Positions 32,875-42,737 of a stretch of 64,000 nt of DNA are shown in pieces; the first letter of the stretch is position 1; each line of letters begins with the position of its first letter. The position numbers and the translations under genes are program-made. Source of the stretch: Pseudomonas typographi (GTDB taxonomy: Bacteria; Pseudomonadota; Gammaproteobacteria; Pseudomonadales; Pseudomonadaceae); assembly GCF_014694385.1 (NCBI RefSeq), contig NZ_JAAOCA010000005.1, positions 160,854 to 224,853 on the forward strand. Reading direction: 5' to 3'. The notes under the pieces are model-generated. The model had not been told where the DNA came from. It saw nothing but the letters and a program-made list of their open reading frames with translations, and searched no databases.

Positions 32875-35800
32875 ATGAAAAGAATGCTTATTAACGCAAC
32901 TCAACCCGAAGAGTTGCGTGTTGCCCTGGTAGATGGCCAGCGCCTTTACGACCTGGACATCGAGTCCGGGGCACGCGAACAGAAAAAGGCCAATATCTAC
33001 AAAGGCCGTATCACGCGCATCGAGCCGAGCCTCGAAGCGGCGTTCGTCGACTTCGGCTCCGACCGCCACGGCTTCCTGCCGCTCAAGGAAATCTCCCGCG
33101 AGTACTTCAAGAAGGCACCCGAAGGCCGGGTGAACATCAAGGAAGTGCTCAGCGAGGGCCAGGAAGTCATCGTCCAGGTCGAGAAAGAAGAGCGCGGCAA
33201 CAAGGGCGCGGCCCTGACCACGTTCATCAGCCTGGCTGGCCGCTACCTGGTACTGATGCCCAACAACCCGCGTGCTGGCGGCATCTCACGGCGCATCGAG
33301 GGCGAAGAGCGCAATGAGTTGCGCGAAGCCCTCAACGGCTTGCAGGCACCGGCCGACATGGGCCTGATCGTGCGCACAGCGGGCCTGGGCCGCAGCAGCC
33401 AAGAAATGCAGTGGGACCTCGACTACCTGCTGCAGCTGTGGAACGCCATCAAGGACGCCTCCCAAGGTCGCGCCGCGCCTTTCCTGATCTACCAGGAAAG
33501 CAACGTTATCATCCGGGCGATCCGCGACTACCTGCGCCAGGACATCGGCGAGGTGCTGATCGACAGCATCGAAGCCCAGGAAGAAGCCCTGACCTTCATC
33601 CGCCAAGTGATGCCGCAGTACGCTAGCAAGGTCAAACTCTACGAAGACAGCGTACCGCTGTTCAACCGTTTCCAAATCGAAAGCCAGATCGAAACCGCCT
33701 TTCAGCGCGTGGTCGAGTTGCCATCCGGCGGCTCGATCGTGATCGACCCCACCGAGGCGTTGGTGTCCATAGACATCAACTCGGCGCGTGCCACCAAGGG
33801 CAGCGATATCGAGGAAACCGCGCTGCAGACCAACCTCGAAGCCGCCGAAGAGATCGCCCGGCAACTGCGCCTGCGCGATATCGGCGGGTTGATCGTGATC
33901 GATTTCATCGACATGACGCCGGCCAAGAACCAACGCGCGGTCGAAGAAAAAGTGCGCGAATGCCTGGAAGCCGACCGCGCTCGCGTGCAGGTCGGGCGCA
34001 TTTCCCGTTTCGGCTTGCTCGAAATGTCGCGCCAGCGCCTGCGCCCATCCCTGGGCGAAAGCAGCGGCATCGTCTGCCCACGTTGCAGCGGTACCGGCAT
34101 CATTCGTGACGTCGAGTCGCTATCGCTGGCTATCCTGCGGTTGATCGAAGAAGAGGCCCTGAAAGACCGCACCGCTGAAGTACGGGCCTTGGTGCCGATC
34201 CCGGTGGCAGCGTTTTTGCTGAACGAAAAACGCAATTCCATTACCAAGATCGAACTGCGCACCCGCGCTCGCATCATTATCCTGCCGAACGACCACCTGG
34301 AAACCCCGCATTTCGAAGTCCAGCGCCTACGCGATGACAACCCGGACGTGCTGGGCAGCCGTTCGAGCTACGAAATCACCGCGGCGGAAACCGAAGAGCC
34401 GCAACCGGTCGCCGCTACCCGCACCCTGGTCCGCCAGGAAGCCGCCGTTAAAACAGCACCACCACGTGGCAATGCCCCTCTGCCCAGTGAGCCTGAAGCG
34501 GCCCCTGCACCGGTAGCCAGCGCCGCACCGGCCACCGCCGCCAGCAGCGCTACCGAGCCTAGCCTGTTCAAGGGCCTGGTGAAGTCGCTGGTCAGCCTGT
34601 TCGCCGCCAAGGAAACACCGGCCCACCCGGCCGTGGTCGAAAAGCCCGCCGCGGAAAAACCTGCGCGCAACGAAGAGCGCCGCCACGGCCGCCAGCAAAG
34701 CCGTAACCGCAACCACCGCCGAGATGAAGACCGCAAGCCGCGGGAAGAGCGTGCCCCACGCGAAGAACGCGCACCCCGCGAAGACCGCGCCCCACGCGAA
34801 GAACGCGTGCCCCGTGAAGAACGCGCCCCACGCGAAGAACGCGCACCCCGGGAAGAACGTACCCCACGCGAAGAACGCGCACCCCGTGAAGAACGCGCAC
34901 CCCGTGAAGAACGCGCGCCCCGGGAAGAGCGCCAGGCCCGTGACGAAGCAACCCCCGTTGCGATAGCGCGCGAAGAGCGTGCCCCGCGCAACAATCGAGA
35001 CGAGCGCCCACGCCGCACCCGCGATGACCGCCCACGCGAATTGCGCGAGCCGTTGGACGGCCCAAGCCCGCAGGCCGCTGCCGCGGTAGTGGCGCCAGGC
35101 GAGCCCGTGGCCGAAGAGCGTGCACCGCGTGAAGAACGAGTACTGCGCGAACACACGCCACAGGAAGAGCGTGCACCGCGCGAAGAACGCCCCGCGCGCG
35201 CGCCCCGCGAAGAGGCTCGTGGCGAAGCGCCCGCCACGGTAGACGAAGAGCAACTGGCCGAGGACAACCTCGACCAAGATCAAGACCAAGACGGCCATGA
35301 GGGCGAACGCCCACGTCGCAGGTCCCGCGGCCAGCGCCGCCGTAGCAACCGCCGTGAACGCCAGCGCGAAGCCAATATCGACGGTGTAGACGGCGAGAAG
35401 CCCAGCAGCCCTGACACGGACGACGACAACCGCCCCGCAGGCGCCGAGCCAGTAGCCCCCGTGGTGGCCGCCGCTGCCGGCGCGATCAGCGTCGCCGCCG
35501 AAGCGCAAGCCAACGCCGAAGCCGAGCGCGCCAACGCCAGCAACGAAGAAACCACGGGCGACAGCACCGTGCCGGTAGCGGCTGCGGAGCCTACGCCGGA
35601 ATTGGCTGCGCCGGAAATCGTCGCCACGCCGGTAGAACAGGCGGCCACGGTGCTGGAGGCCGCCGCGCAGCCCGAGCAGCCGCCCCGCGAGGACACCGCC
35701 CCAGAGCCGCTACCGGGCCATGCAGAAGCGTTCGAGCCAACACCGGCTATCGAGCAACCGGCCCCACCACAACCGACAACCGAGGCCAGCGCCGAACCCG

Positions 35801-36369
35801 CCGCACAACCGGAGGCCGCGGCGGTTACACCTGTCGCTACGCCCGAAGCCATAGCCGAAGCTACGCCAGTAACTGAACCCGTCGTTGAAGTGCTAGACCC
35901 CACCGCCGCCGTGCCGGCCCAGGCCATCGCAGCCGAGCAGCCTGCACCTGGCTTGCCTGCGGCAAGCAGCGGCCGCGCGCCGAATGACCCGCGTGAGGTG
36001 CGCCGGCGCAAGCGTGAAGCGGAGCTTGCCGCCGCCGCGGCCCGTGAAGCCGAGCAGGCCGCCCAACTGGCCGATGCCAAGGCGCTGGCCGAGGTACATG
36101 CACCGGTCGACACCGTGGTGCAGGCACCTGTCGAGTTCACCCCGCCGGCAGAGGCCGCCCCCGCGCCAGCCGATGAGCCACAGGCGCAGCCGCGCCCAGA
36201 GCCAGCCCCAGAGGCAGGCACCGAGGCACAGCCGGCTTCGGTTGAACCTGTACGGGCAGAAAGCGAGCAGTTACTGCTGATTGACGAAAACCTAAGAACC
36301 TCCGAGGAGGTCAAGGAACACGTCGAGAAGGCTGAAGCTGAGAACAAGGAGCACAAGCCCCTGGCTTGA
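32875..36369 (+). CDS. rne: Ribonuclease E
   Basis: 1164 residues from [15 protein letters not shown]. Essential endonuclease and degradosome scaffold. The N-terminal catalytic half (to about 500) has the S1 domain ([21 protein letters not shown]), DNase I-like region with [12 protein letters not shown] and DFIDM, and the Zn-link CPRCSGTG. The C-terminal half is disordered and Arg/Glu/Pro/Ala-rich, with 11 tandem PREER-type hexapeptides encoded at 34735-34932. The amphipathic [14 protein letters not shown] at about 565-578 is the likely membrane-targeting helix. Confidence 0.97.
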   Translation: MKRMLINATQPEELRVALVDGQRLYDLDIESGAREQKKANIYKGRITRIEPSLEAAFVDFGSDRHGFLPLKEISREYFKKAPEGRVNIKEVLSEGQEVIVQVEKEERGNKGAALTTFISLAGRYLVLMPNNPRAGGISRRIEGEERNELREALNGLQAPADMGLIVRTAGLGRSSQEMQWDLDYLLQLWNAIKDASQGRAAPFLIYQESNVIIRAIRDYLRQDIGEVLIDSIEAQEEALTFIRQVMPQYASKVKLYEDSVPLFNRFQIESQIETAFQRVVELPSGGSIVIDPTEALVSIDINSARATKGSDIEETALQTNLEAAEEIARQLRLRDIGGLIVIDFIDMTPAKNQRAVEEKVRECLEADRARVQVGRISRFGLLEMSRQRLRPSLGESSGIVCPRCSGTGIIRDVESLSLAILRLIEEEALKDRTAEVRALVPIPVAAFLLNEKRNSITKIELRTRARIIILPNDHLETPHFEVQRLRDDNPDVLGSRSSYEITAAETEEPQPVAATRTLVRQEAAVKTAPPRGNAPLPSEPEAAPAPVASAAPATAASSATEPSLFKGLVKSLVSLFAAKETPAHPAVVEKPAAEKPARNEERRHGRQQSRNRNHRRDEDRKPREERAPREERAPREDRAPREERVPREERAPREERAPREERTPREERAPREERAPREERAPREERQARDEATPVAIAREERAPRNNRDERPRRTRDDRPRELREPLDGPSPQAAAAVVAPGEPVAEERAPREERVLREHTPQEERAPREERPARAPREEARGEAPATVDEEQLAEDNLDQDQDQDGHEGERPRRRSRGQRRRSNRRERQREANIDGVDGEKPSSPDTDDDNRPAGAEPVAPVVAAAAGAISVAAEAQANAEAERANASNEETTGDSTVPVAAAEPTPELAAPEIVATPVEQAATVLEAAAQPEQPPREDTAPEPLPGHAEAFEPTPAIEQPAPPQPTTEASAEPAAQPEAAAVTPVATPEAIAEATPVTEPVVEVLDPTAAVPAQAIAAEQPAPGLPAASSGRAPNDPREVRRRKREAELAAAAAREAEQAAQLADAKALAEVHAPVDTVVQAPVEFTPPAEAAPAPADEPQAQPRPEPAPEAGTEAQPASVEPVRAESEQLLLIDENLRTSEEVKEHVEKAEAENKEHKPLA
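34735..34932 (+). repeat. Eleven 18-bp tandem repeats inside rne
   Basis: Eleven consecutive copies of a hexapeptide unit (A/K/V/T)PRE(E/D)R, starting at Lys of KPREER and ending before QARDE. Codon use varies between copies (CGC/CGT/CGG, GAA/GAG), though several adjacent 18-mers are nearly identical. Scattered further units occur at about 35110-35210. Confidence 0.9.
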
Positions 36370-36384
36370 TGCCTCTGGCCAACC

Positions 36385-36419
36385 AAAAGCCCCGCGGTCG
36401 CAAGGCCTCGGGGCTTTTT
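36385..36419 (+). terminator. Terminator after rne
   Basis: AAAAGCCCCG and CGGGGCTTTTT pair around a 14-base loop, 15 bases after the rne stop; the A and T tracts make it potentially bidirectional with mocA. Confidence 0.9.
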
Positions 36420-36487
36420 ATTGCCTGCGAGGGTTGGCGCCACAATGCAGCCGTTCACGCCATACCCGCCTGTGGCGCAAAAACCGC

Positions 36488-37063
36488 TCAGGCGCTTATC
36501 GGTACATCCACATCCAGGTAGATACCTTCGTCGCTCACCGGCACCGGCACCAGCACATCCGCGCGGAACAAACGCCGGGCGCCTTGATCACCGCACAGGC
36601 CCGCCAACACCCCGCCCCAGGCGCGGCCAAACCCTACCGGGTGGCCAAAACCCTGTGGCCCAGTAGCCACCGCAATCGTAGCCGGCGCCATGGCGCCGGC
36701 CACCGCGGCCACGGTAGCGGCCCGTAACCTGGGCATATCGCCCAACAGCACCAGCCAGCCATCGGCCTGGGAACGCTCGCGCACGCCAGCCGCCAACGAG
36801 TCGCCCAACCCAGGGGACTCCAGCACCAGCACGTCGAAGCCGTGGCGCTGCGCCAGGGCCTCGACGGCGAGCTTACCCGGGCGCGTGATCAATAACCGCT
36901 GCGCATCCAGTCCCTGGCAGGCTAACAACGCATGTTCGAGCATCGGCCGCACACTGCCGTCCGCGCCTGCGCAGGGCACCAGCAACTTGTCGATATCGGC
37001 CTGGGCCGCCGCCCGATAGCGGGAGCCGTTGCCGGCGGCCAATACCAGCACACAGGGTTTCAT
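36488..37063 (-). CDS. MobA-like molybdenum cofactor nucleotidyltransferase
   Basis: 191 residues. VLAAGNGSRYR is the nucleotide-binding loop of the MobA/MocA family; LLGDMPRL carries the metal-binding Asp. The partner xdhC upstream, with a 4-base overlap, suggests a MocA-type cytidylyltransferase making the dinucleotide cofactor for xanthine-dehydrogenase-type enzymes. No molybdoenzyme gene lies in the window. Confidence 0.88.
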   Translation of the reverse strand: MKPCVLVLAAGNGSRYRAAAQADIDKLLVPCAGADGSVRPMLEHALLACQGLDAQRLLITRPGKLAVEALAQRHGFDVLVLESPGLGDSLAAGVRERSQADGWLVLLGDMPRLRAATVAAVAGAMAPATIAVATGPQGFGHPVGFGRAWGGVLAGLCGDQGARRLFRADVLVPVPVSDEGIYLDVDVPISA

Positions 37064-38001
37064 TGCACACCGTTCCTGACCGCAACGATTTGGGCCATCA
37101 CCGACACGGCAATTTCCGCCGGGCTATGGCTACCGATCGGTAACCCAACCGGCCCGTGCAGGCGGGCGATGGCCTCAGCTCCCAGGCCCAGTTGCGCTAG
37201 GTTCTGCCGGCGTTTGTCGTTGTTGCGTTTCGAACCCAGGGCGCCGATATAGAACGCGGGGGATTCCAACGCCGTGAGCAAGGCCATGTCATCGAGCCGC
37301 GGGTCATGGGTCAGGGCAACGATCGCGGTGCGTTCGTCGGCAGCGATGGCCAGTACGGCGTCATCAGGCATGCCATTGACAAACCGCACCGGTTCGCCTT
37401 CCCAGCCCTGCCTGAATTCCGCGCGCGGGTCGCACACCAGCACGTCGAAATCGAGCATCTGCGCTAATGGCGCGACGCAACGCGACAACTGCCCGGCACC
37501 GATCAACAGCAGCCGCCAACGTGGCCCGTAGACCGCGCGCAAGCGCCGCTCATCGAACGCCAGCGCCTGCCCCGGCGCGGCCGGTGCCAATGCCACGGCG
37601 CCACTGGCGAAGTCGAGCTCACGCACCACAGTGCGTTGCGCCTGGCACTGCGCAAGCAGCGCCTGCACCCAGCCGGCATCAGCCACGGGCTCTTCGACCA
37701 AGCGCAGCGTACCGCCGCATGGCAAGCCAAACCGCGCCGCCTGTTCGCGGCTGACGCCATAGGTAATGAGGTTGACCCCCTTGCCCAGGCGGCCGTCGTG
37801 CAAACGGCTGATCAAATCGGCCTCGATGCAGCCGCCCGACGCAGACCCGCAAACCACGCCATCTTCGCGTAGCACCATCATCGCGCCGGGCTGGCGTGGC
37901 GCGCTACCCCAGGTTTGCGCCACGGTATAGAGCACGCAGCGGCGCCCTTCGAGGCACCAGTCAAGAAGGTTCTGCAACACCTGCAGGTCGACGCTGCCCA
38001 T
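37060..38001 (-). CDS. XdhC/CoxI-family molybdoenzyme maturation factor
   Basis: 313 residues from MGSVDLQVLQNLLDW; the frame is open 38 codons further but with no family similarity. The N-terminal XdhC/CoxI domain has VAQTWGSAPRQPGAMM and SGGCIEAD; the C-terminal Rossmann domain has LLIGAGQLSRCVAPLA. Such proteins bind and sulfurate or hand over molybdenum cofactor to xanthine dehydrogenase-like enzymes. GPVGLPIGSHSPAEIAVS near the C-terminus is diagnostic. Confidence 0.92.
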   Translation of the reverse strand: MGSVDLQVLQNLLDWCLEGRRCVLYTVAQTWGSAPRQPGAMMVLREDGVVCGSASGGCIEADLISRLHDGRLGKGVNLITYGVSREQAARFGLPCGGTLRLVEEPVADAGWVQALLAQCQAQRTVVRELDFASGAVALAPAAPGQALAFDERRLRAVYGPRWRLLLIGAGQLSRCVAPLAQMLDFDVLVCDPRAEFRQGWEGEPVRFVNGMPDDAVLAIAADERTAIVALTHDPRLDDMALLTALESPAFYIGALGSKRNNDKRRQNLAQLGLGAEAIARLHGPVGLPIGSHSPAEIAVSVMAQIVAVRNGVQ

Positions 38002-38145
38002 CAGCGCCCACCCGCCAGGCAGAGCGTAAACGTGTTCATCAGTTGGGTCCCGCAACGCAAGGCACGGGGCACGGTGGCCGGTGCGGTGTAGTGATATTAG
38101 CCGGTGAAATACCACACCGTGTGACCCGCCTCCACGTACAAGGGT

Positions 38146-39165
38146 TCAGAGCAGGTTCGGCTCTATCTCAAGGCTCACGCCAAAACGCGCCTGGATATCA
38201 GCCTGAATCCGCCGGGCCAGGGCCAGCACCTGCTCGCCCGTGGCGCCGCCATAATTGACCAACACCAAGGCTTGGTCAGCATGCACCCCGGCGGCACCGT
38301 CGCGCACGCCGCGCCAACCGGCCTGGTCGATCAGCCAACCGGCGGCAAGCTTGGCAAACCCCTCCCCGGCCGGATAGCTCACCAGGCCCGGGAAACGCTG
38401 GCGCAGCGCATCGGCTTGGGCCTGGGGCAACACCGGGTTCTTGAAAAAGCTGCCAGCGTTGCCAAGCACCGCAGGGTCCGGCAGCTTCTCCCGACGAATG
38501 GCGCAGATCGCCTGGCTAACCTGCGACGCGCTGGGCTGTTCGATACCTTCAGCCGCCAGGCGCTGGCGCACCGGGCCGTAATCCAGGTGCAGCGGCGCGT
38601 GCCGGCCCAAGGCAAAGCGTACCCGTAAGATCACCCAACGCCCTGGCTCTTGCTTGAAGCGGCTATCGCGGTAGCCAAAGGCGCAGCCTTGGGCGCCCCA
38701 TTCGTGGATTTCGCCGCTGTGGCGGTCCAAGGCGCTGAGGCCGGCAAACACGTCTTTGACTTCAATGCCATAGGCCCCCACGTTCTGTATGGGTGCAGCG
38801 CCCACCGTCCCCGGGATAAGGCTCAGGTTCTCAAGGCCCACCAAACCTTGCGCCAACGACCACTGCACGAACGGGTGCCACGGCTCGCCGGCCTCAGCTT
38901 CGACCAGCACCTGCTCGCCGGCCTCACGCAGAATGCGCTTGCCTTGGCTGGCCATGCGGATCACCAGCCCGGGGAGGTCGGCCGTGAGCAACAGGTTGCT
39001 GCCCCCACCGATGATCTGCACCGGCCAAGCACGCTCGGCGGCCAAGGCCAAGGCTTGGCGCAATTCGGCGTCGCTGTGCACGGCGGTGAAATACTCAGCC
39101 CGCGCCTGGATGCCGAACGTATTGAACGGTTGCAGCGAAACCGCTTCGCGCACGGCCAGGGTCAT
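38146..39165 (-). CDS. murB: UDP-N-acetylenolpyruvoylglucosamine reductase
   Basis: 339 residues, type I MurB length. FAD/NADPH enzyme making UDP-MurNAc. NTFGIQARAEYF, PVQIIGGGSNLL, ENLSLIPGTVGAAPIQNVGAYG and the SFFKNPVL active-site Ser region are visible. The ATG overlaps the phosphatase stop by 4 bases. Last gene of the comEC-exbBD-lpxK-kdsB unit. Confidence 0.96.
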   Translation of the reverse strand: MTLAVREAVSLQPFNTFGIQARAEYFTAVHSDAELRQALALAAERAWPVQIIGGGSNLLLTADLPGLVIRMASQGKRILREAGEQVLVEAEAGEPWHPFVQWSLAQGLVGLENLSLIPGTVGAAPIQNVGAYGIEVKDVFAGLSALDRHSGEIHEWGAQGCAFGYRDSRFKQEPGRWVILRVRFALGRHAPLHLDYGPVRQRLAAEGIEQPSASQVSQAICAIRREKLPDPAVLGNAGSFFKNPVLPQAQADALRQRFPGLVSYPAGEGFAKLAAGWLIDQAGWRGVRDGAAGVHADQALVLVNYGGATGEQVLALARRIQADIQARFGVSLEIEPNLL

Positions 39166-39629
39166 GGCTGCCCGCCCAGCTCGGCGACCAGCTGATCGCA
39201 GCCAGCCTCGATCAGCGCCAGCACCTGTTCGAAGCCCTGGCTACCGCCGTAATAAGGGTCTGGCACATCGTCCACAGGGCCGCCGGTATAGCGCAGGAAC
39301 AGCGCAACGGGCGTTTGGTTCGCCGTGGGGCGCAAGCGCTCCAGTTGGGCGAGGTTGGCATGGTCCATGGCCAGGATCAGGTCATAGTGGTCAAAATCCG
39401 CTGCCTTGACCTGCTGGGCGCGCTGGCCAGCCAACTCATAGCCTCGCTGGCGCGCCGCCACCTGGGTACGGGTATCGGGCGCCTTGCCCACATGCCAGTC
39501 GCCGGTACCGGCCGAAGCCACCTGCACCCGCTGGCCCAAACCGGCCTTTGCCAGCTTCTGGCGCATCACCCCCTCGGCGGTGGGCGAGCGGCAGATGTTA
39601 CCCAGGCAGACGAACAAGATACGCATCAA
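39162..39629 (-). CDS. Low-molecular-weight protein-tyrosine phosphatase
   Basis: 155 residues. Cys8-X5-Arg14 signature in [13 protein letters not shown], general-acid Asp in DPYYGG. Dephosphorylates protein tyrosine or, in related enzymes, polysaccharide-linked kinases. It lies between kdsB and murB with 4-base overlaps at both ends, a conserved Pseudomonas placement; the partner kinase is not in the window. Confidence 0.93.
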   Translation of the reverse strand: MMRILFVCLGNICRSPTAEGVMRQKLAKAGLGQRVQVASAGTGDWHVGKAPDTRTQVAARQRGYELAGQRAQQVKAADFDHYDLILAMDHANLAQLERLRPTANQTPVALFLRYTGGPVDDVPDPYYGGSQGFEQVLALIEAGCDQLVAELGGQP

Positions 39630-40390
39630 GCCTCCAGGATGCGACGAACGCGTTCGAGGTCTTCAGGGGTATCCACCCCAGTCGGCGGCGCGATCAGTGC
39701 GTCGCCGACATGGATGCGCACGCCTTGCCACAGTGCGCGCAGTTGCTCCAGCGATTCCACCTGCTCCAGCCAGCAAGGGCCCCAGGCGACGAAATCATGG
39801 AGAAAACCCGCCCGATAGGCGTAGATCCCAATATGGCGGCGGTACGGCACCCCCGCGGGCAACACCCCCGGCTGGGTAGCCAGCGCGTTGCGCGCCCAGG
39901 GCAAGGTTGCACGGCTGAAGGTGAGTGCGAGTCCGGTTTTGTCGGTCACCACCTTGACGATGTTGGGGTTGAACAACGCCGCGGCTTCTTCGATCGGTTC
40001 GGCCAACGTGGCCATGCGCGCGTGGGGGTTGGCGGCCAGGTTAGCGGCCACTTGGTCGATGATCTGCGGTGGCACCAATGGCTCGTCGCCCTGCACATTG
40101 ACCACGATCGCCTCGGGCGGCAGCGCCAGCGCGATGGCCACTTCCGCCAGCCGATCGGTGCCGGACTCATGATCAGTACGCGTCAGCAGCGCTTCGGCGC
40201 CGAAGCCCTGGCAGGCCTGAACGATACGCACATCGTCGGTGGCCACCACCACCCGGGCCGCGCCGCTTTGCCGCGCCCGCTCCCATACCCATTGCACCAT
40301 GGGCTTACCGGCGATCAGTTGCAGCGGCTTGCCGGGCAGGCGGGTGGACGCGAAGCGCGCAGGGATAACAACAGTAAAGGCAGGCGTCAT
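39626..40390 (-). CDS. kdsB: 3-deoxy-manno-octulosonate cytidylyltransferase
   Basis: 254 residues. Activates Kdo as CMP-Kdo for lipid A-core assembly. [17 protein letters not shown] at the N-terminus, NVQGDEPLV and [11 protein letters not shown] are signature segments. Translationally coupled to ycaR upstream and the phosphatase downstream. Confidence 0.97.
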   Translation of the reverse strand: MTPAFTVVIPARFASTRLPGKPLQLIAGKPMVQWVWERARQSGAARVVVATDDVRIVQACQGFGAEALLTRTDHESGTDRLAEVAIALALPPEAIVVNVQGDEPLVPPQIIDQVAANLAANPHARMATLAEPIEEAAALFNPNIVKVVTDKTGLALTFSRATLPWARNALATQPGVLPAGVPYRRHIGIYAYRAGFLHDFVAWGPCWLEQVESLEQLRALWQGVRIHVGDALIAPPTGVDTPEDLERVRRILEA

Positions 40391-40572
40391 TTCTCCAGGC
40401 GCTCGTCATCGGTGAGGGTGCGGGCTTCGCTCTCAAGCATCACCGGAATACCCTCGCGGATCGGGTAGGCCAAGCCTGCGCCCTTGCTGATCAGCTCGGT
40501 TTTGTCTTCGCTGAGCTTGAGCGGGCCCTTGGTGATCGGGCAGGCGAGGATATCGAGTAGTTTGGTGTCCAT
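40387..40572 (-). CDS. ycaR: Trm112/YcaR-family small protein
   Basis: 61 residues from [18 protein letters not shown]. The DUF343/Trm112 zinc-finger-like fold keeps one Cys (LACP) but lacks the second CxxC partner of the zinc-binding members. [13 protein letters not shown] is the conserved C-terminus. Sits between lpxK and kdsB, 16 bases after lpxK. Confidence 0.92.
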   Translation of the reverse strand: MDTKLLDILACPITKGPLKLSEDKTELISKGAGLAYPIREGIPVMLESEARTLTDDERLEK

Positions 40573-40588
40573 GGGAAGTCCCTGCGGG

Positions 40589-41605
40589 TTATGGCCGGCG
40601 CGCCACGCGAGAAGGCAGCATGGCCGCCAGCCGCGTGTCGAGCCAAGCCTGGAAAGCTTGGGAGGGTTGCGCATCCACCGCCAGGTACCACCAGCTTGGC
40701 TGGGCGAAGGCGCGGCACTTGACCGCGTCTTTTTCGGTCATGACCAACGGCAGCGGCGGCTCGAAAGCCAGGGCGGCAGCGCTGAAGGTGGCGTGGTCGG
40801 CGAAGGCGTGCTCTACCGGGCGCCAGTTTAACCCTTCGAGGGTGGCGAAGAAACGCCGTGGGTTGCCGATCCCGGCCACCGCGTGCAGCGCTTGGCCGGG
40901 CGGGAAATAATCGAGGCCATGGCGCTCACCGGTGGCCAGGTTCACCAATGCCTTTGGTTGCAGGGTAAAACCGTAGCCGCCGCTGCGGTCTTCGGCGCTA
41001 CCATTGAACAGCACTGCATCCACACTGGCCAAGCGCTCGGCTGGTTCGCGCAAGGGGCCGGCCGGCAGGCAGCGGCGGTTGCCAAGGCCACGGGCTGCAT
41101 CGACCAACACCAGTTCCAGGTCGCGCGCCAGGCGGTAATGCTGCAAGCCGTCGTCGCACAGCACCACATCCAGCGCTTCGGCGGCCAGCAGGGCCTGGAC
41201 CGCCCGCGCACGGTCGGGGTCGATCATCATCGGCACGCCGCTGCGCTGCACAATCAACAGCGGCTCGTCACCGGCCTGTTGCGCGGCATCGCTGGGCGTT
41301 ACCCGCCACGGCAGGCGTGGCGGCCGGGCGCCATAACCACGGCTGACCACCCCCACACGCAACCCCTGTGCCCGGCAGTGCTCGATCAGCCACAAGATCA
41401 TCGGCGTTTTGCCGGTGCCACCTACCGTGATGTTACCCACTACGATCACCAAGCACGGCGCGCGGTAGGCCGGGGCCTTGCCGCTGAGGTAACCGGCGCG
41501 TTTGCGCTGCGCCACCTGGCGGTAGAGCGCTTCTAAGGGCGCCAGCAGGCCCAGTGCCGGGTGGCCCTCATACCAGGCGCGCAACAGGCGGTCAGCCAGC
41601 CCCAT
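40589..41605 (-). CDS. lpxK: Tetraacyldisaccharide 4'-kinase
   Basis: 338 residues. Inner-membrane-associated kinase completing lipid IVA. P-loop [13 protein letters not shown] near residue 50, then VSRGYGA and [16 protein letters not shown] with the metal Asp. The ATG overlaps the exbD stop by 1 base. Grouped with exbBD as in other Pseudomonas; an msbA gene is not between comEC and lpxK here. Confidence 0.96.
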   Translation of the reverse strand: MGLADRLLRAWYEGHPALGLLAPLEALYRQVAQRKRAGYLSGKAPAYRAPCLVIVVGNITVGGTGKTPMILWLIEHCRAQGLRVGVVSRGYGARPPRLPWRVTPSDAAQQAGDEPLLIVQRSGVPMMIDPDRARAVQALLAAEALDVVLCDDGLQHYRLARDLELVLVDAARGLGNRRCLPAGPLREPAERLASVDAVLFNGSAEDRSGGYGFTLQPKALVNLATGERHGLDYFPPGQALHAVAGIGNPRRFFATLEGLNWRPVEHAFADHATFSAAALAFEPPLPLVMTEKDAVKCRAFAQPSWWYLAVDAQPSQAFQAWLDTRLAAMLPSRVARRP

Positions 41606-42030
41606 CAGTGGCCTTGAGCTTCGACGGTGGTAATCGACAGCCGGCTAAAGCCCAACTGGCCAGCCGCATCCATGGCGGTGATCACCGCTTGGTGCGGGGT
41701 TTTGCCATCGGCGCTGATGGCCATCGGTAGCGTGGTATTACCGCCGGCCTCGGCCTGGATCGCCCCCATCAAAGTGTCTAGGTCGCTTTTCGGCAGCCTC
41801 TTGTTGTTCACCGCATATTCGCCGTCGGCGTTGATGGCGATATCGATGTGCTTCACGTCGGGCTCTTGCGGGGCACCGCTGACCGCTTGGGGTAATTCGA
41901 TGCGCAGTTGGGTTTCGCGGGTGAAGGTGGTGGTGACCACGAAGAACAACAGCAGCACGAAGACGATGTCGATCAGCGAAGCCAGGTTGATATCGATCTG
42001 CTCACGCGGGCGACGACGGCGGAACTTCAC
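41605..42030 (-). CDS. exbD: ExbD/TolR-family biopolymer transport protein
   Basis: 141 residues from a GTG overlapping exbB by 4 bases. One N-terminal helix ([17 protein letters not shown], about 18-36) with the Asp needed for proton flow in SLIDIVFVL, then a periplasmic domain. Works with ExbB to power an energy transducer; no tonB gene is adjacent. Confidence 0.93.
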   Translation of the reverse strand: MKFRRRRPREQIDINLASLIDIVFVLLLFFVVTTTFTRETQLRIELPQAVSGAPQEPDVKHIDIAINADGEYAVNNKRLPKSDLDTLMGAIQAEAGGNTTLPMAISADGKTPHQAVITAMDAAGQLGFSRLSITTVEAQGH

Positions 42031-42662
42031 GCGGCCACCCCAGCCAGGTCGACGTCACGATCGCCCTGCACCACCTCGACCAGCTTGATTGCCTCCTGCT
42101 CCATGCTCACCACCAGTTCATCGACCCGGCGCAACAGGAAGCGGTGGAAAAACACCGCCGGGATGCCGACCATCAGCCCCGAGGCCGTGGTGATCAGCGC
42201 CTTGGAAATACCGCCGGCCAGCACTGAAGCATTGGCCGACATGCCACTGGAGGTGAACGCGCTGAAGATGTCGATCATGCCCAGTACCGTGCCCAGCAGG
42301 CCCAGCAGCGGGGCCATCGCGGCGATGCTGCCCAGGGTGCTGATATAGCGCTCCAATTCGTGGATCACCCGCGAGGCCGCCTCTTCGATGCACTCTTTCA
42401 TGATTTCGCGGCCATGGCGGGAATTGGCCAAGCCCGCGGCGAGGATTTCACCGAGCGGCGAGTTGGCGCGCAATTCCTTTAGGCGCTCTTTGTTCAGTTG
42501 CTTGTCTTTGATCCAGCGCCACACCTGGCCCACCAAGTGGTTGGGCGCTACGCGGCTGGCGCGCAAGGTCCATAGGCGCTCCACGGTGATAGCGAATGCC
42601 GCGATCGAGCTTAGAATGATTGGCAGCATCATCCAACCGCCGGCTTTGACCAGTTCCCACAC
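42027..42662 (-). CDS. exbB: ExbB/TolQ-family proton channel protein
   Basis: 211 residues from a GTG (VWELVKAGGWMMLP) with GAGGGG upstream. Three helices: about 8-30, 118-140 and 160-185. Signature GLLGTVLGMIDIF and LITTASGLMVGIPAV. Forms the motor with ExbD. It starts 75 bases after the comEC stop codon. Confidence 0.93.
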   Translation of the reverse strand: MWELVKAGGWMMLPIILSSIAAFAITVERLWTLRASRVAPNHLVGQVWRWIKDKQLNKERLKELRANSPLGEILAAGLANSRHGREIMKECIEEAASRVIHELERYISTLGSIAAMAPLLGLLGTVLGMIDIFSAFTSSGMSANASVLAGGISKALITTASGLMVGIPAVFFHRFLLRRVDELVVSMEQEAIKLVEVVQGDRDVDLAGVAA

Positions 42663-42737
42663 AGTGAACGCCCCCCTCGAAAATGCTCGCCACTCTATCA
42701 CAGCGGGCCGGGTGAACCGAACGCGGCGGCGCTCACA

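Noticed and set aside
34735..34932. CRISPR array
   Set aside because: The 18-bp repeats are contiguous, without spacers, and in frame with rne.
34327..35508. 393-codon minus-strand open frame with repeated aromatic residues
   Set aside because: Antisense of the rne repeat; its periodicity follows from the 18-bp repeats.
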